The notes under the pieces are model-generated. The model was not told the origin of the DNA. It saw only the letters and a list, made by a program, of their open reading frames with translations, and searched no databases. This document shows, in pieces, positions 34,231 through 49,972 of a stretch of DNA of 64,000 nt. Position 1 is the first letter of the stretch; each line of letters begins with the position of its first letter. This stretch comes from Rhodeus uyekii. Taxonomy: Eukaryota > Chordata > Actinopteri > Cypriniformes > Acheilognathidae. The stretch covers positions 2,386,501-2,450,500 of the forward strand of contig JAWRVZ010000064.1 in assembly GCA_037043235.1 (NCBI GenBank). The letters run 5' to 3'. Both the position numbers and the translations under genes were made by a program.

Positions 34231-37200
34231 ATGGGCAACGGCGTGTGCTCCAGGAAGCAGAAGAAGATTTTCCAGTCTCTCTTACTGGTCACGGTGGTCT
34301 TCGGGATGATCTATGGTGGGATGGTGTCTTACGAGATGCACAAACAACTGAAGAGGACAGAAGAGATGGCCCTGAAATATCAGCAGCACCAGGAGTCTCT
34401 TTCCGCTCAGCTTCAAGGTAAAAAACAAAAACACATAGTGACGTCACAGCCCAAGAAACATTGTCCCAAACCTTTGCAAGTTTTGTGCTCTAAAATGATT
34501 TTCTGTGAGTGATCATGCTGGGGATCTTTTGTTTGTGGTGTTGTTGCTTAGTGGATAAAGAGTGGTTAGAGAGAGATGATCAAAAGCTTTAAAGCACATA
34601 AAAGAATGTCACATGATCCAGTGGATCATGTAGATCCATAAAGTCAAGACCATTTCATGAGAATAGAATACAATACGGTACAATAGAATTGGGCATCGTT
34701 GTCTAGTGGTTGAGAAAGATCTGGGACTGGAACCAAAAAGTTTCTGAAATGTCTCAAGTGACATAAAATAACGTCATAAATTGTTTAATTGGTGACAAAT
34801 GCTTCTGAATGTTTTACACGAGAATAGAATAGAATAGAACAGAATTGAGTAGGATAGAATAGAATGGGGTATCATTGTCCTGTCGATTTACGTTTCTGTG
34901 AATGCAAAATGGAATTAGGGGAATAACAATGTATCGTGTCACAATATATGCCAATTCAAAAATGTTTCTTGGACAATTTATTTCTTGTGACAATCTGTAT
35001 TTTGTATAGTTTAGCAAAAATGTAAATGACTTATTTCTTATTACTTACTAAATTGACGCAGTTTTGTGTCACTACTCTATAGAACTTCTATATATAATAT
35101 TGTATCATGAGTTCAGTGCTCTGATGTGTATTTTAATCGTGACATGATGGTATCGTTACACAAATAAATGGAATCAATAGAATATTGCAGTATCTATTAT
35201 AAATTATTTATTTTTGCGAATATCTTTTTATTTTTATTTTTTATTCATGTTCTCTCCTAATCTTTAATTCTCTGATAAAGTGTTTACTGGCACGAGGGCG
35301 GTACAACATGTTACACACATGAGATCACAGCAATAGCAAACCACAATGATCCAATCAATTCCCCATGGACAAAATCAAGTCCCGCCCTACAGTTTGATTA
35401 AATCAAGAAGCCGATTAAATTGATTATGTCACAACAGGGGGAAAAAAGATGATTGCAACCTTCGTTTCATGCTGACTTTAAACCAAATGATGTTAGATCA
35501 AACCATATAAAATGATTCCATATAGAAAAACACAAATGCAATCATCAAAAGGATGCTTGAATGACACACGTTTAATGAAATGCTGTGGTTTGCAAACCTT
35601 TTTCAGTGTTTTGCTGCAAATTCAGCTTTTCTGCAATTCACACAGAACTCAGAACTCTCTTTTTTAATTTTTTTGCTTTGGCTGTTCAGGCATTGATAAA
35701 TGTTTGGTTGTTTTTGTGTGTAGATATTGCACTGATTCCCTGAAGCTACCAATGAAGATTCTCATTTTTATGCAGAACATTTTGTTGGCAACCACATTGT
35801 TTCAACCTGTTTTAAATGCAATTTAATTCTGTTGCAATTTAATGACAACAAATGAACAAAATATAATTAATTTAAATGCTCAGCACTGATAACAAGATTT
35901 TTTTTTCTTAGCCTACAGTACATGTATTTATGACTAAACAAATATGATTAAAATTGTCTTTAGAAACATATTTATATTTGAAACAAAAATGAATAAATAT
36001 AAATATGTATTTGTTTAAAATTACATAGGGTAAGACAGTTTCCCTTTTGGAACGAGACACTGTGTCCAGATAATGATGATACAAAATAATAAATTTTAAT
36101 GTAAGAAAAAAAAGTGTAAAATAATAATTTTTTGTTGACAATACAGACATAATGTAAAGCAATTTATTATAAATTATAATTAATTATATAACAATTATAA
36201 AATAAAGACTTGAACTGTATTAAGTTGTATTATCTTATTTAATTTTATAGTTATTTATATAATTCATCATAATTTATAAAAGCCATGATTAATATTTTAA
36301 TGCATTTATTTATTATATTTTTTTAACATACAAAAATGTGTATATATGTATTTTTTTACATTATTTTCTTTCATTTAATTTGTATTTATTTATTATATAT
36401 TATTACAGAATTAAATATGCTAAATTATGCATAGTTATTTATAACAGCAATTAATAATACTTAGTTTATATTCATATAAAATATATCCACTTAAGGCTCT
36501 TCGAGCCATCAAATCTTTTATTTCCTGACCATATGTGCTGCTCATTGCACAAATGATTTTACTTTTAATTGTTGTAACCACTAGGAGGTCCTGTGATTAC
36601 TGTCGCCTTTGAGTCCTAATCACTGCACAGCCTCTTTAATCATTATAGTAAGTTCTTGATGTGTCTGTTGTGCAATGATGATTGTAATGGGAGGATAAAA
36701 GACGTGGCAAGGGGTCGAGGGCGGCATACCATGACTGCACTGTAATAATGCAGCTCAACGAACAACCTACGCTGCTGAACAAACACAAATATGGGGAGGA
36801 AAGCCTCTGTCAGGCTTAATTTCCTGTGGCATTTTAGACTTTGAAGGAGGGCTGGTGTAGCTCATGTTATTTGTAAAAAGAGAAGATGGGTCACTCTTTC
36901 ATTCTGATGCCATTAGACAGAAATTAAGAGGGTCGGATGTGGGTCAGTGGTTCACACAGTGTGGAAAGTCTTCACAAATAATAGCTCAGCTTACTTTACC
37001 TTCTGTCTCATTTTACTTTCTGGTACTGTAAAAGATTCTTGTTGTGAGCAGTTTGTGTACCAACTCAATAGGGTATTTATTTAGATGTTTTTGTTTTATA
37101 TTTTTAGCACTGATGCATTATTTGCATGTTAACAACATGCTGTACTTTTATTTTTTAGACAGTAGTTCCACAATAACCCATGTCAGAAATGTATATCTCT

Positions 37201-40200
37201 TAAAACTCGGCTTCTACAGGCATTTGCATTCAGACGAACGTTTTGTGTTCTGTGTTTCTGAGTAATTTTTTATTAATCTGTTTGGTATATTTTGGATTGT
37301 ACAAAATATATTTTTTCAGCTCAGCTGATTTAGTAGCATGTCCGGATAGAACACCTTATTGTGTTTGAAAACACACTTGGTGTGTAACAAAGAGGTTTTA
37401 AGACACACCGTCTTAATAACTCAGAACCTCATTGTTCCATATGGTATTCTATATCCATATCATTATTCAAAAAAATAACTGCAAGATAACCAAGAAATGT
37501 GCAGGCAAAATTTAAATAATCTTTCATTGCACAAAACTGTCAAAGACCTTTGGATTATGCATTTTAATTTTACACACAGCTGATAAGAAATTTGACAGTA
37601 ATTATCTTAAAAGGTGTTGCTGAAGGTTCTTTCTGCTTTAAGAGGATCAAATCAGAGCGTTTTACCATGTCTGTGGTAAAATATTATAACATTATAAAAA
37701 GTCACCTCTCTTAATTCATCCCCTGTAAAGAACCATTGTTAAAATATTAAAACAAAAATTTGTATCATACTTGACAACATTAGTGTCAAAGTTTTTGCCA
37801 AAATCTTCCCATAACTGAATGTATTGGTCGTCAGCAGTGATTTCTATTTTTTATGTTCTTGTTAAAGCATATTTGTGTTTTTTTCTGAAAGTTTTGTTCT
37901 AATGTTTGTGAGTAAATATAACATGATTTTATATGCATGTGATAAGCCTGCAACAATTAAATATTAATTAAATATTAAGCACAATGTATTTAAACTCACT
38001 TTATTAAACACAGTCTTTGCTGCTGACCTTTGATCCAGTTCAACCATAACAATAAACAAACATTACTTCTAATGGAAAATGTTTAATATATGTAGAAAGT
38101 ATATGTAATTGTATGACCTATTGTGATCTTTTTGTATATGTAGCTAAATGCAATATTAACGATTGTTGTATTTTTAATTTGTAGTTGACTCTAATCTGCC
38201 AGAACTGAGTTTCGTGTTTTTGTACTGAGTTTGTCTAAACAAAGATGAAGATGCAAAAGTACACAAGAGTGTTTACAATACAAGTTTCAAACATTACACA
38301 TACAAGTAGTACAAGCATGGGGAACAGAGGAATTAGTTTTATTTTTTATTAATGTGGTTGAGGTAGTGTGTGCGTGTGTCATGTTAGGTGTTCACGAAAA
38401 AGTTTTTAGCTGTTAAGTTTATTTAACATGTATAATGTAATACATTTTATATTTAGTAGTTTTTTTGAATTTATAAATGCTATCAGTACAACAGGTATTA
38501 TTAGATTTTTTTTATTATTATAATATTTTTTCACACATCAGACTTTAAACATCTTTTATATATATATATACACTCATCTAAAGGATTATTATGAACACCA
38601 TACTAATGTTTGACCCCCTTTCGCCTTCAGAACTGCCTTAATTCTACGTGGCATTGATTCAACAAGATGAAAGCAAATGTTGGCCCATATTGATAGGATA
38701 GAATCTTACAGTTGATGGAGATTTGTGGGATGCACATCCAGGGCACGAAGCTCCCGTTCCACCACATCCCAAAGATGCTCTATTGGGTTGAGATCTGGTG
38801 ACTGTGGGGCCATTTTAGTACAGTGAACTCATTGTCATGGTCAAGAAACCAGTTTGAAATGATTCAAGCTTTGTGACATGGTGCATTATCCTGCTGGAAG
38901 TAGCCATCAAAGGATGGGTACATGGTGGTCATAAAGGGATGGACATGGTCAGAAACAATGCTTAGGCTGTGGCATTTAAACAATGCCCAATTGGCACTAA
39001 GGGGCCTAAAATGTGCCAAGAAAACATCCCCACATCATTACACCACCACCACCAGCCTGCAAAGTGGTAACAAGGCATGATGGATCCATGTTCTTGTTCT
39101 GTTTATGCCAAATTCTGACTCGACCGTCTGAATGTCTCAACAGATATCGAGAGTCATCAGATCAGGCAACATTTTTCCAGTCTTCAACTGTCCAATTTTT
39201 TTGAGCTTGTGCGAATCTGCTGTTTTAGCCCATCTGCCTCAAGGTTGGGTGTGTTGTGGCTTCACAAATGCTTTGCTGCATACCTCCGTTGTAACGAGTG
39301 GTTATTTCAGTCAAAGTTGCTCTTCTATCAGCTTGAATCAGTCGGGCCATTCTCCTCTGACCTCTAGCATCAACAAGGCATTTTTGCCCACAGCACTGCC
39401 GCATACTGAAGGTTTTTCCCTTTTCTCACCATTCTTTGTAAACCCTAGAAATGGTTGTGCGTGAAAATCCCAGTAACTGAGCAGACTGTGAAATACTCAG
39501 ACCGGCTCGTTTGGCACCAACAACCATGTCACGTGACATGGAGAGTGTTAAACTTCCTTTTCCTGCATTCTATTCTTCTGCAATCCAGAGTAACAAAAAT
39601 AGAGCTTTGGTTTGTTTGTTTGTAATTGTAAAACAAACAACAAGTCCAGTCCAGGTGAGAAAGAACTCATAATCATTGCTTTCCATTAAAGTAACTAATT
39701 AATGCAATTAAAAGCTGCAACTAAAGCTAACTTTCCTGAACACCAATATAAAAATGTATTTTTCTCTCTTTCCTCCTGTCAGTTGTGTATGAGCATCGCT
39801 CCAGGTTGGAGAAGTCTCTTCAGAAGGAGCGGGTTGAGCATAAAAAAGCCAAAGAAGGCAAGTTTGTATGTAATGCATGACAACATCAATGACTAATTGA
39901 TGAAGAGGAAATTAAATGTGATGACATCCTGTTGCTTGCATGATGGATAAACTGGTGCAGCACAAAGCAGCTATTGTTATTCCAAGAGTCAAGTTAATAA
40001 GATCCCAAGAGTATTTGGGCCTTTAAGCCAAATTTAAAATGCATGAATGTCATTGCAAAATAATAACATGCTATAGTTAATTAAAAGAGAATAATAAGTA
40101 TTGTATTTGTCTCTGCTGTAATATTTGGTTTTGCCTTTTTCTCACAGATTATCTTTTGTATAAAGTAGAGGCTCAGCAATCTCTCAACAAAGAAAAGGTA

Positions 40201-43200
40201 TGTTGTTTTGAGAGCTATTTTTTTTTTAAAGTTTTTGTAAAAAATGCAGGGGAAGAAAATACACGTGTTGAGAAAAATCACGCACTTGCCCTGCAGTCAA
40301 ATACTCATCTGGTTGTTTGAATGCAAATGGCTCATGTATTTATTAATATCAGCCCTATGGCTTTCTGGCATGACATTTAGAGTTAAAATGTTGCCGTGCT
40401 TACAAAATGACCAGGTTTGTTTGTATTTATCTGTTTACAGCAAGATGCCAGTGTCAGGTTTAATTCTCTGCATTCCCAGCATCAGATTTTGAAGGTCGGT
40501 GGGAAAAAACATATCTACGATGCATGCTTGTTTTTAAAAATTGTTTTGTGTAAAATATTTCTATTCTTCTCACTGTAAACACCGATAATTCACTGTTGTG
40601 TGTTTACCTACAGAACCAGCATGACGACCTAAAAAAGCAGTATTATGAACTACAAGAGCGACATCAGCTACAAGGAGATGAACACAACAAGGCATTAAAT
40701 GAACATAAACAGAGACTTGACCAGCTTCATCAGACCAAAGAATCTGAGATTTCTAAGCTCAAAGGTATCCATCTTTTTCTTAGCAACCACCAACTAAAAA
40801 ACTCTGGTTTATGCCTATTGGTGCCTATGCTCTTTATGGTAGAATTATAAGCTGTAGTCATTTCATTTGCCTCTCTTTTTCATCCCCCCCCCAGAGAATG
40901 TATATAACCTACATGAGGAAAACAAGCAGTTGAGAAAGGCTCATCAGGATGTCTATGTGCAACTTCAGGATACCAGGGTAATGTGGAAAAACACCATTGG
41001 TCTTTTTTTAAGCAGTAGAACAAAATATTGATTAAAAAAATTATTACTGTTATGGATAAAGTTGTGAGTCTTGTGAAAATATGTCTAGCCCCAAAATTCA
41101 CAAACAAGTAAATAAAATTGAAAAAATATATTTAGCATGAAGAAAGAATGATATTTTTAGACCATTAAGATATCATTTAATTTTAATGTAAAGAAAAAAG
41201 CACATTTAATGCATGTGTTCTATTCATATTTCATAGTTCTATTTATTTATCTGTTACTATACACAGTCGTGCTCAAAAGTGTATATACTCTTTGCAGAAT
41301 CACCGAAATGTTAATTATTATTATTATTATTATTTTTTGAAATAAGAGGGATCATACAAAATGTGTTATTTTTTTTATTTAGTACTGTCCTGAATAAGAG
41401 ATTTTATATGAAAGATTTACAAATAGTCCACAAGACAACATGACCTTGTTAAAAAGTTTACATAGCCTTGATCTTAATACTGTGTTTTGTTTTGTTATGG
41501 TTGTTCTTGAGTTCCTTGTTTTGTCTTGAGCAGTTAAACTGCCCAATGTTCTTTAGAAAAGTCCTTCAGCTCCTGCAAATTCTTCAGTTTTCCAGCATCT
41601 TTTGCATATTTGAGCCCTTTACAGCAGTGTCTTTAGGACTTTTTTTGATCCATCTTTTCACACTGAGGACAATTGCGGGACTCAAACACAACTATTAAAA
41701 ATGGTTCAATCATTCACTGGTGCTCCAGTAGGAAACACAATGCATTAAGATGGGGGTGAAAACCTTTTGAATTTGAAGATCAAGGTAAATTGTACATAAT
41801 TTGTCTTCCGGGAATCACATATTTTCTGTTGCTTCTGAAGGGCAGTACTAAATGAAGAAATTTGATATTCATCCTGTTTTCACCCAGTACTAAATAATAA
41901 AAAGAAAATAATATGCATTTTGTATGATTCCTCTTATTTTGTACAAAATAAATTACAATTATTTTTTTTAAAATTACAAAAATTTTAAAGATGCAAGGTT
42001 TATTTAAACGTTTGAGCATGACTGTATTTAAATGTTTATTTAACATGTAAAATGTAATACATTTTATATTTTGTAACTTGTTTAATTAAAATATTATAAA
42101 TGTTATCAGCACAACAGATATTACAAAGATGTAAATGTTATTGTTCTTATAATTGAAATTTAAAATTGATAATCGCTTATCAATTTAAACTATATGACTA
42201 TTTTATTTTTAGGACTATTTTATTGCATTGCAAAGAAAGAAATTGTGCTTAATTGTAATGACTCTGAAATAATTTTACAGTGCAATTTTTGTAATGGTTT
42301 TTAAAAATGGACTGCTTAATGTAATATATATTAATATATATGCATGTATGTATATATGTATGTATTTGTGTACATATTTATTCAAAAATTTAAGTGTTTT
42401 TGGACATTTTTGTGCAATTCATCCAATTATAATTCATATTCAGCCTAATTTCCAAGATCCATCTTATTGCACATCAGGCGATTGTATTCATGATGATAAT
42501 AATTTAGCTTTATCATACTGTCCACTTGTGGTTATCCTGAATGTTTGTATTTTAACTATGTCTGTGATTTGTTTATCTTATAGCAACAGCACAAGAGCCT
42601 AAAAGCCACTCATGACCAGCTTGTGTTGACCCTAGAAGACCACAAGAGTGCGCTAGCTGTTGCCCAGGTTAGAGCATGTATGCTTGTGTGTGTATGCGCT
42701 TTAAGCAGTTGCAGTGTGTGTGCTGTTCAGTCGTTCCACTGACAGATCAAATGCCGTGCAGAGCATATCCTGTATGGAAAGACAAGTCCAGTTTCACACA
42801 GCTCATTTAAGCAGCAAGCAAATTATGTATTTTTATTTTTATACCCGTAGCAGATTAAAATAGTCACACTGTCTGTGTAAGCAATGCAATGCTGTGAATT
42901 CATAGATGCAAGTTGCATTTTAGGACTTATTTTGCTGACCTTAGCAGAAAACATGGTGAACATGAACTGTAAACCAACTTATCAACATGATATTTTATAT
43001 TAATGATAAAATTATATCAATATTTAGCTGTAGTAATGTAATAATTTCTTTATGGTTACTTTCCACTATATACGTATACTAATGCAAACAATAAAGCTTA
43101 GCATATGTCAAACGAACATTCACATAAGGGTTTTGTTATATCATTTAAACAAAATAATTTTTTAATACATTTTTTTTATTTGTAAGTAAAGTTATTTTCT

Positions 43201-46200
43201 TCCCCAAGTAACTGCTACATTAATGTAATTAATTTGAGATGTATTTGTGTAGATGTAAATCTGATATACATTATAAACTTGTACATTATAAAAATATTTA
43301 ATTCAATACTGAAAAGCATTCATTAAATAATAGTTTCATGTAATTAAATTAGATTATTGCATGCGTTTTCATACTTGTTAGAGCATTGTATCATTAGCTT
43401 AACAACATAATCAAATGCTTACTATGAGTTACTGTAAGCCCTGTGCTATTTAGGAGTGTTAGTCATGTTGCTTCATCCAAAACAAGACGATAACCATGAC
43501 TGTTGGGATGCTGCCTATGTAGGACGCGAGGCAGCTCACTGGGTTTTGAAACTGAGCTAATGAGTTTTATTTTATTTTATGCATAGCACTGCATATCAAT
43601 TATGCAGTACAAATGCTCTCAGTGTGAAAAGCAGCACATGATCAGCTGATTCAGTTAGACTGCAGTGCTGGGTATGCAAGCTGTGTCAGACTGGACTAAG
43701 CCTCTATTTCAAGTCCAGTCACATTCCACAAGAGCGTTATGATCTCTTGCACATGCTCTCTCTTGTTTCTCAGACATGTGCATCTCTCTGATAAACCATA
43801 CTTGTTGTACATCCTGTTTACTCGCACATTTTCTGCAGCTTTGTGAAACCAGATATACAGATATTTGTTAATTAGAAATGTCACTATCTGCTTTCTATGG
43901 ATGATAGAGAAGGATGCTGAAAGGGAATGGGTTTACCATGTGTGTGCATTTGCAAAAAATCTATTGATTTTGAAAACTTTTATTGAATATAATTATTAAA
44001 TAAATACATTTACATGTATGTACATGTAAATACAAAGCCATGTATTTCTATATTTAAAACAAAAACATTCTAAATACATTTTGCTTTAAGTTCTAAATAA
44101 AATGTTTTTGTAAAAAGTAAAAATATTAAATGATTAAGTATATATTAAATATCAAATAAATAATCAAAGTGTATCAAATAAATACATTTAAACCGTGTTG
44201 TTTTTTATTATACAATTTTGATTTATTTATATATAATGTTTTATATAATATGATTAAATTAGTAAATACTACAAAACTGCATGTTTTTTATTTTGTCAGT
44301 TAAATAAATACTGATTTAGGTTCTAAATTCACTTTTCAAGTAATTATACAGTAATACCTCGGTTTACGAGCTTAATTCGTTCCAAGAGCGAGCTCATAAC
44401 TCAAAACTCTCGTACATCAAAACAATTTTCCCCATAAGAATGCAATAAAAATCACTCGATTCGTTCCACACAACCATAAATGCCCATTTTAAGTATTTTT
44501 TTTATTTTACCCTATTAATTACAGTTAAAATGACAACCATTAAGATCTCAAATAAATACTAAATAATAATTGACAATTAAACTCTAAAAATACTTGACAA
44601 TTTACTGTAATGCACTTAAGCTTTGAGTAGCGTCACTGCTGGCGTAATGGAGACGAGAGGAGGGGTTACTGCTGCTTACAGGGAGAATTTCGTACCTTCT
44701 TTTTTACTCTTCTAGAGGGTCATTGTTTATATGCTGTTCTGTACGTATATATTTCACTACGTGAACAATAAAGATTACAATTAATGTTAACAACACAAGG
44801 TAAAACTGCTGTAAATCACTGTGGTGAATGATGCAACCATTTGAACGGGTTAAGGGGTGATAGGCTTTGCGAGAGGCTGTCGTTACGATATTTCCAGTAA
44901 AAATGCGCGCAAAGATGCTGAACATTAGGACTTTTCCACAAAAAAATGCACATGGGCGAGGGAAAAATTTTCTCGCACTCCGATACAATGCTCGTAACAC
45001 CGATTTGGTCGTAAACAAAGTCACTCGTAAAACGAAGGTATTACTGTACAATTATTGATATAGATTACACTCGTTTTCTTTCTGATCTAGATGCATTTCA
45101 CTCATGATGGTCTTTCATCTCTATCTCTTCTGCCTTATGTCAGGCTCTTGAATTAAAACTCTTGTTTCAGCTAACCACCTCTCATGTAAACTTTCAGCAG
45201 TGTATATGAAGCCTTCACTCTGATGTGTGGTGTTGTACTGATGTAGCGGGTCTCAATGGGTTCCAGGTTCAGGTGGATGAATATAAACAGCTGAAGGAAA
45301 CGCTCAGTAAGATGCCCAGTCTGAGACATTCTGCAGGGCAGCCCCAGCAACATGAGGCGGTTCAGCACGTCCAGAACGGGAACGCAGACGAAAACAACCA
45401 ACCCCATGATGCTCACCCAGAGGTATTGAAGCTTTTTACCCATCATGCTTTCAAAACTAAGATTTTTTCCCTCTTATGTCACTGGTCAAGAAAGAGACCT
45501 TTCGCATATGGATTCTCCATCAGATGGAGAAACATGACAATCCCGAGAAGCCTCAATCGGACCACAAGGAGGAGGTTGGAGAAATGGGAGGAGCCGAGGA
45601 GAGAAGGAGAGAGCTAGCAGAGGAGGAGATGGAGCAGGTGGGGCAGCCTCAGAAACTAGAGGAGGAGTTTGATTTGCCGCATAATGAAGAGGAGGAGGAA
45701 GAGGAGCCACAGGCCAACCAACCAGATGAAAACGCATTAGAAAGGGAGCAACGTCACGTTCAAGAGGTCAGAGCTCTTGCCACATTAATATGATTGCAAA
45801 CATTAGATAAATTACCAATAAGCTATTATGGCTGATAGCGTTCAACAGTTTGGGGGTTGGTATATTTTTTGAGAAAATTATTATTAAATTATAATTACTT
45901 TTATCCAAAGTAACTTACATTGCATTTAAGATACACATTGACATTCTAATCAGTTCTTGCTTTCCTTGGGAAATGAACCCATGACTTTAGTGTTGCAAGC
46001 GCTACGCTCTACTGTTTGAGCAAGAGTGAAATATGTTTTGAAAGAAATATTTAATTCTCCTCAAGGCTGTATTTATTTGATCCAACGTACAGTAACTAAT
46101 GTAATATTGTAAATGAAAAAAAACCTTATGTCTCCCTTCAAGACGTTTGTGGTGCGGTGGGCTGGTCCTTAAGGTTCTATGACTTAGACTTGGACTCTAC

Positions 46201-49200
46201 ACCGAGGGGCACAGGTGTTATCGTCCGAATACGATTTACACTAGACATTCACTTATCACTCGTTGGCATTGAAATTCCCATTGTGTCAATCAATGCAGTG
46301 CAAGTTCCCTTGAAACGGAATGCCTCAGTTACGTATGTAACCTTGGATCCCTGAAAGGGAAACCAGACACTGCGTCACCTTGCCATATCTTCTGCATGCC
46401 TGTCAACAACTACTTCAGCCACTTGGAAGCTGCTGCTGCTTTGTTTGGCATGCCGATCTACAATGCTGCTTGCTCGCCATATGTATTTTTCTTTCTCAGA
46501 TAGTAGACAAACAACACCAAATAAGAAGCGATTCACACATTGCTCTTGAAGATACAGAAGCTACTGCTGCTTTGTTTGCATTCCTCTTATAGTTCCCTGG
46601 TTCATGATCTCACCTGTCTCTGACATCCTTTCACACCATTGGTTCATTTTCACATGTACTTCATGATGCAATGACGCAGAGCGTTCCCATGGCGTCAATC
46701 GACGCAGTGTCTCATTCCCTCTTCAGGGAACCAAGGTTACAGATAAAATTGTTGCTTTTTTTGTTGTTGTTTTTTTTCCCCTTCAAATCTGATTCAAACG
46801 ACATTTGGATGTGGTTTGAAATGCAATTCCAATCAGATTATTACAGATTTCGCATTCTGGATGCTCTGGCTTTTTAAATCAGATTTCAAATTGCCTTTTG
46901 CATCACACTTCTTATGACCTAATGATAACATCAAAACCAGTGGTGGAAAAGCCGCAAATATTCATACACTTGTACATACATTTACCAGTCTCTTCCGTCG
47001 CTGAATTAGCGACACTCTAGTTCTGTACCGAGACTCAACAAGGTGGTTATTTGGAGAGCGAGATGAGGCTTTTTTATTTATTTTATTTTTTATATAAATA
47101 TTTTCTTATTTACTTTTTTTTTTTTGTGTTACCAAAGCGACCCATGCAGATAGCTTGGTTATGTCTGGACTCACAAACCTTATTTAATTTCTTGCAAAAA
47201 ATAGTGTAGACAGTCTGCCTGAAAAGATTTAAGAAGAATCTGATTTTTGAAAAAATCCGATTTACTGCAATCTGAGCACAGCCAATTTCACAGAATATTA
47301 ATAATATTGACTTGTTCTCTTAGTCCAACTTCTGATATTGTTCTCTTAGTCCAACTTCTGATATTGTCCTCCAGCATTTAACTCGTTTCCCATTGTTAGG
47401 CCCTCCTCACTCGTCTGTTCTACTCCCAGGTGGCGCCAGCTGAGGCACATGTGCAGCATGCACAGGTGGAGCGGGTGAAGTCTGCGTACGAACAGCAGCA
47501 GGAGCAGCAGCGTCTGGCTGCGCAGCTGGCGGAGGAGCGCAGACAGTTGCATCTGCGTCAGGAAACCCTGCAGAAACAGCAGCTGCAGCAACAGAAGGAG
47601 AGAGAGGAAAGATTACATCTACAGAGAGAAAGAGAAGAACAGCAGAACAGAGAAGCCGATCTCAAAGAGCAACAACTCCATCAAGAAATGCTCCGGTCAG
47701 AGGCCTTCCCTTGAATTATGCAGTTAATGATTTGTTTTTAAAAGTTTATTTTTATTATGAATAATATTTTATAAAAACAAAAATCTACTAGAGACTGTGT
47801 TACTGTGATTTTTCACTATTGAAGACAAATTCAATATTAATAAATCAGTAATTACATGTATTTTTAATAATAACTTGCATGCATTAATGAAGAGTGGTCA
47901 TGTGTATTATTGGCTGTTTTACTGTTCTTGTCACTGTGGTTTAATCCAGGAAATGGCAATGGTTTATTTTATAAATCCTTTTATTTTCTGTATTTACCAG
48001 GAAAAAGGCACAGTATGAAAACATGGATGCTGATATAGTTCATGGAGAGGAAGAGCCACAGATAGCTGAGGAGAAAGGTGACAATTTATGTGGTTTGGTG
48101 TGAGAGGTTTGCTGCTTTTACCCGTGGTGTCTCAAAAACTTTTTGTTTCAGTGTTTGGTGCAATTTTTTCACATTGGTGCAACGTCATCGGATTGGACCA
48201 AATTTTGAAAATGGGTTGTTGGAAAAAAAGAAAGAAAAAAAGATTAGATTAGATTGCACAAGCTTGGTTTTGACCTGGGTCAATTTTATGTAGAAGTGGA
48301 ATACCTTTGATGCAAAATAAAATTAGGATTATCCAGCAGAACAAAATGTAAAACAATTTTATAATGGGTCAAAACCATTCAACATTTATATAATGTAATA
48401 TATGCACACATTTGGAAGTAGACATTAAGATGCATATTATGGTAAGACTTTAACTACAGTAAAGAAAGGATTTTAGTGCAATAAAATAATCCCTCAAACA
48501 GCTGTCAATATCAAACAAAACGGTATATTTAATTTTAAGTGTTTCTTTAACTCTCTGTAAATAAACTACATTCATCAAACTACACAATCATCAAAGATTA
48601 ACCAATTTAAAGTAGATTCTAACAACTTTCATTTTCTTATTGCATGCATATTTGTTCAGGGTCACATGAGGGGCTATGAAAATCCTAAAGAGACATGGTG
48701 ATGGGAGGAAAAATGTGAGATGCAAATGCATAATAACTCATTTTTCCTTCCATTACAAAAAGTAAGATGGATTATCTGATCCTGGATAAAAAAAAACATG
48801 AGATTTCCAAATGTAGATAATTTGTTTCCAGATTAAAATGTGTGTGTCTCTTTCATGCGTAGAGGAGAATGTGCACCATGAGGAGCCGAGGCAAGGTGAA
48901 GAGGACAATGCTCACCATGAGGATGAGGTGTGTTCCCTCATGTTATTACATACATGTTCCCTACATGTTATTACCAGTATTCATATAAACATGGCTTGAT
49001 GCTTTCTTTTCCCAAGGAGCACATGTGCACATATATCAAATAATTTCAAAAATCACACTAGGTTTTTTAATATTCTGCTTCAAATTGTATTGAATAATTA
49101 TGTAATTGTATATTATATTATACAGTGGTGAGAAAAAAGAGTTTTCCCTCTTCCTGATTTTTTTCTATTCGGTGTCACTTAAATGTTTCAGATCATCAAA

Positions 49201-49907
49201 ACTAATGCAAATATTAGTCAAAGATGTGTTATCTTTGACTAATATTTACATTTGTTTTGATGTAAACACAAAATGCAGTTTTTAAATGAAGGTTGTTATT
49301 ATTAAGGAAAAAAAGTGAAAAAAAGTGCTTGCCCCCTGAACCTAATAACTGGTTGGGCCAACCTTACCATTTTTTCACACAGGGCCATGTGGGTTTGGGT
49401 TTTGTTTTCCCTTAATAATAACAACCTTCATTTAGTGTGACAAACGTGCAAAAAAATCATGAAGGAGGCAAACTTTTTTTTTTTATACTGTATATTACTG
49501 TAGGGGAATTACAGTTAAGACCCGAGGGCCAGATATTTTGAATGAAGACCTGGAGTCGGAAGTGCAGTCAATAGAAGACATTTTAGTTTGCAGTTTCATC
49601 AGCAGAAGCTTCAGGTCTCACAAGGAGTTCGTAGGCCGCCCCAAATATAATAACATTGTTACAGCAATTATACTCTAACAGAGGATACTAACTACGTCAA
49701 TGATGACGATTAAATGATTCTGATTGGCTAAGAAAGAAAGAAAGATAAACAAAACTCGTAATTTTCCACGCAAGAGCAGACAGTCTGAAGCAGATCTCCG
49801 TTGATCACATGGTTGATGGGTTAGTGACCTTCCACGTGGCTTGTTGAGAACAAGTCATTCCGTCTCCTGATGGTGCCAGTTAATCACCTCACCAATACAG
49901 ACCATGT

Positions 49908-49972
<65 letters not shown>

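Noticed and set aside
44704..45051. 115-residue minus-strand frame
   Set aside because: Within the pogo-like element; no transposase motif, so treated as chance.
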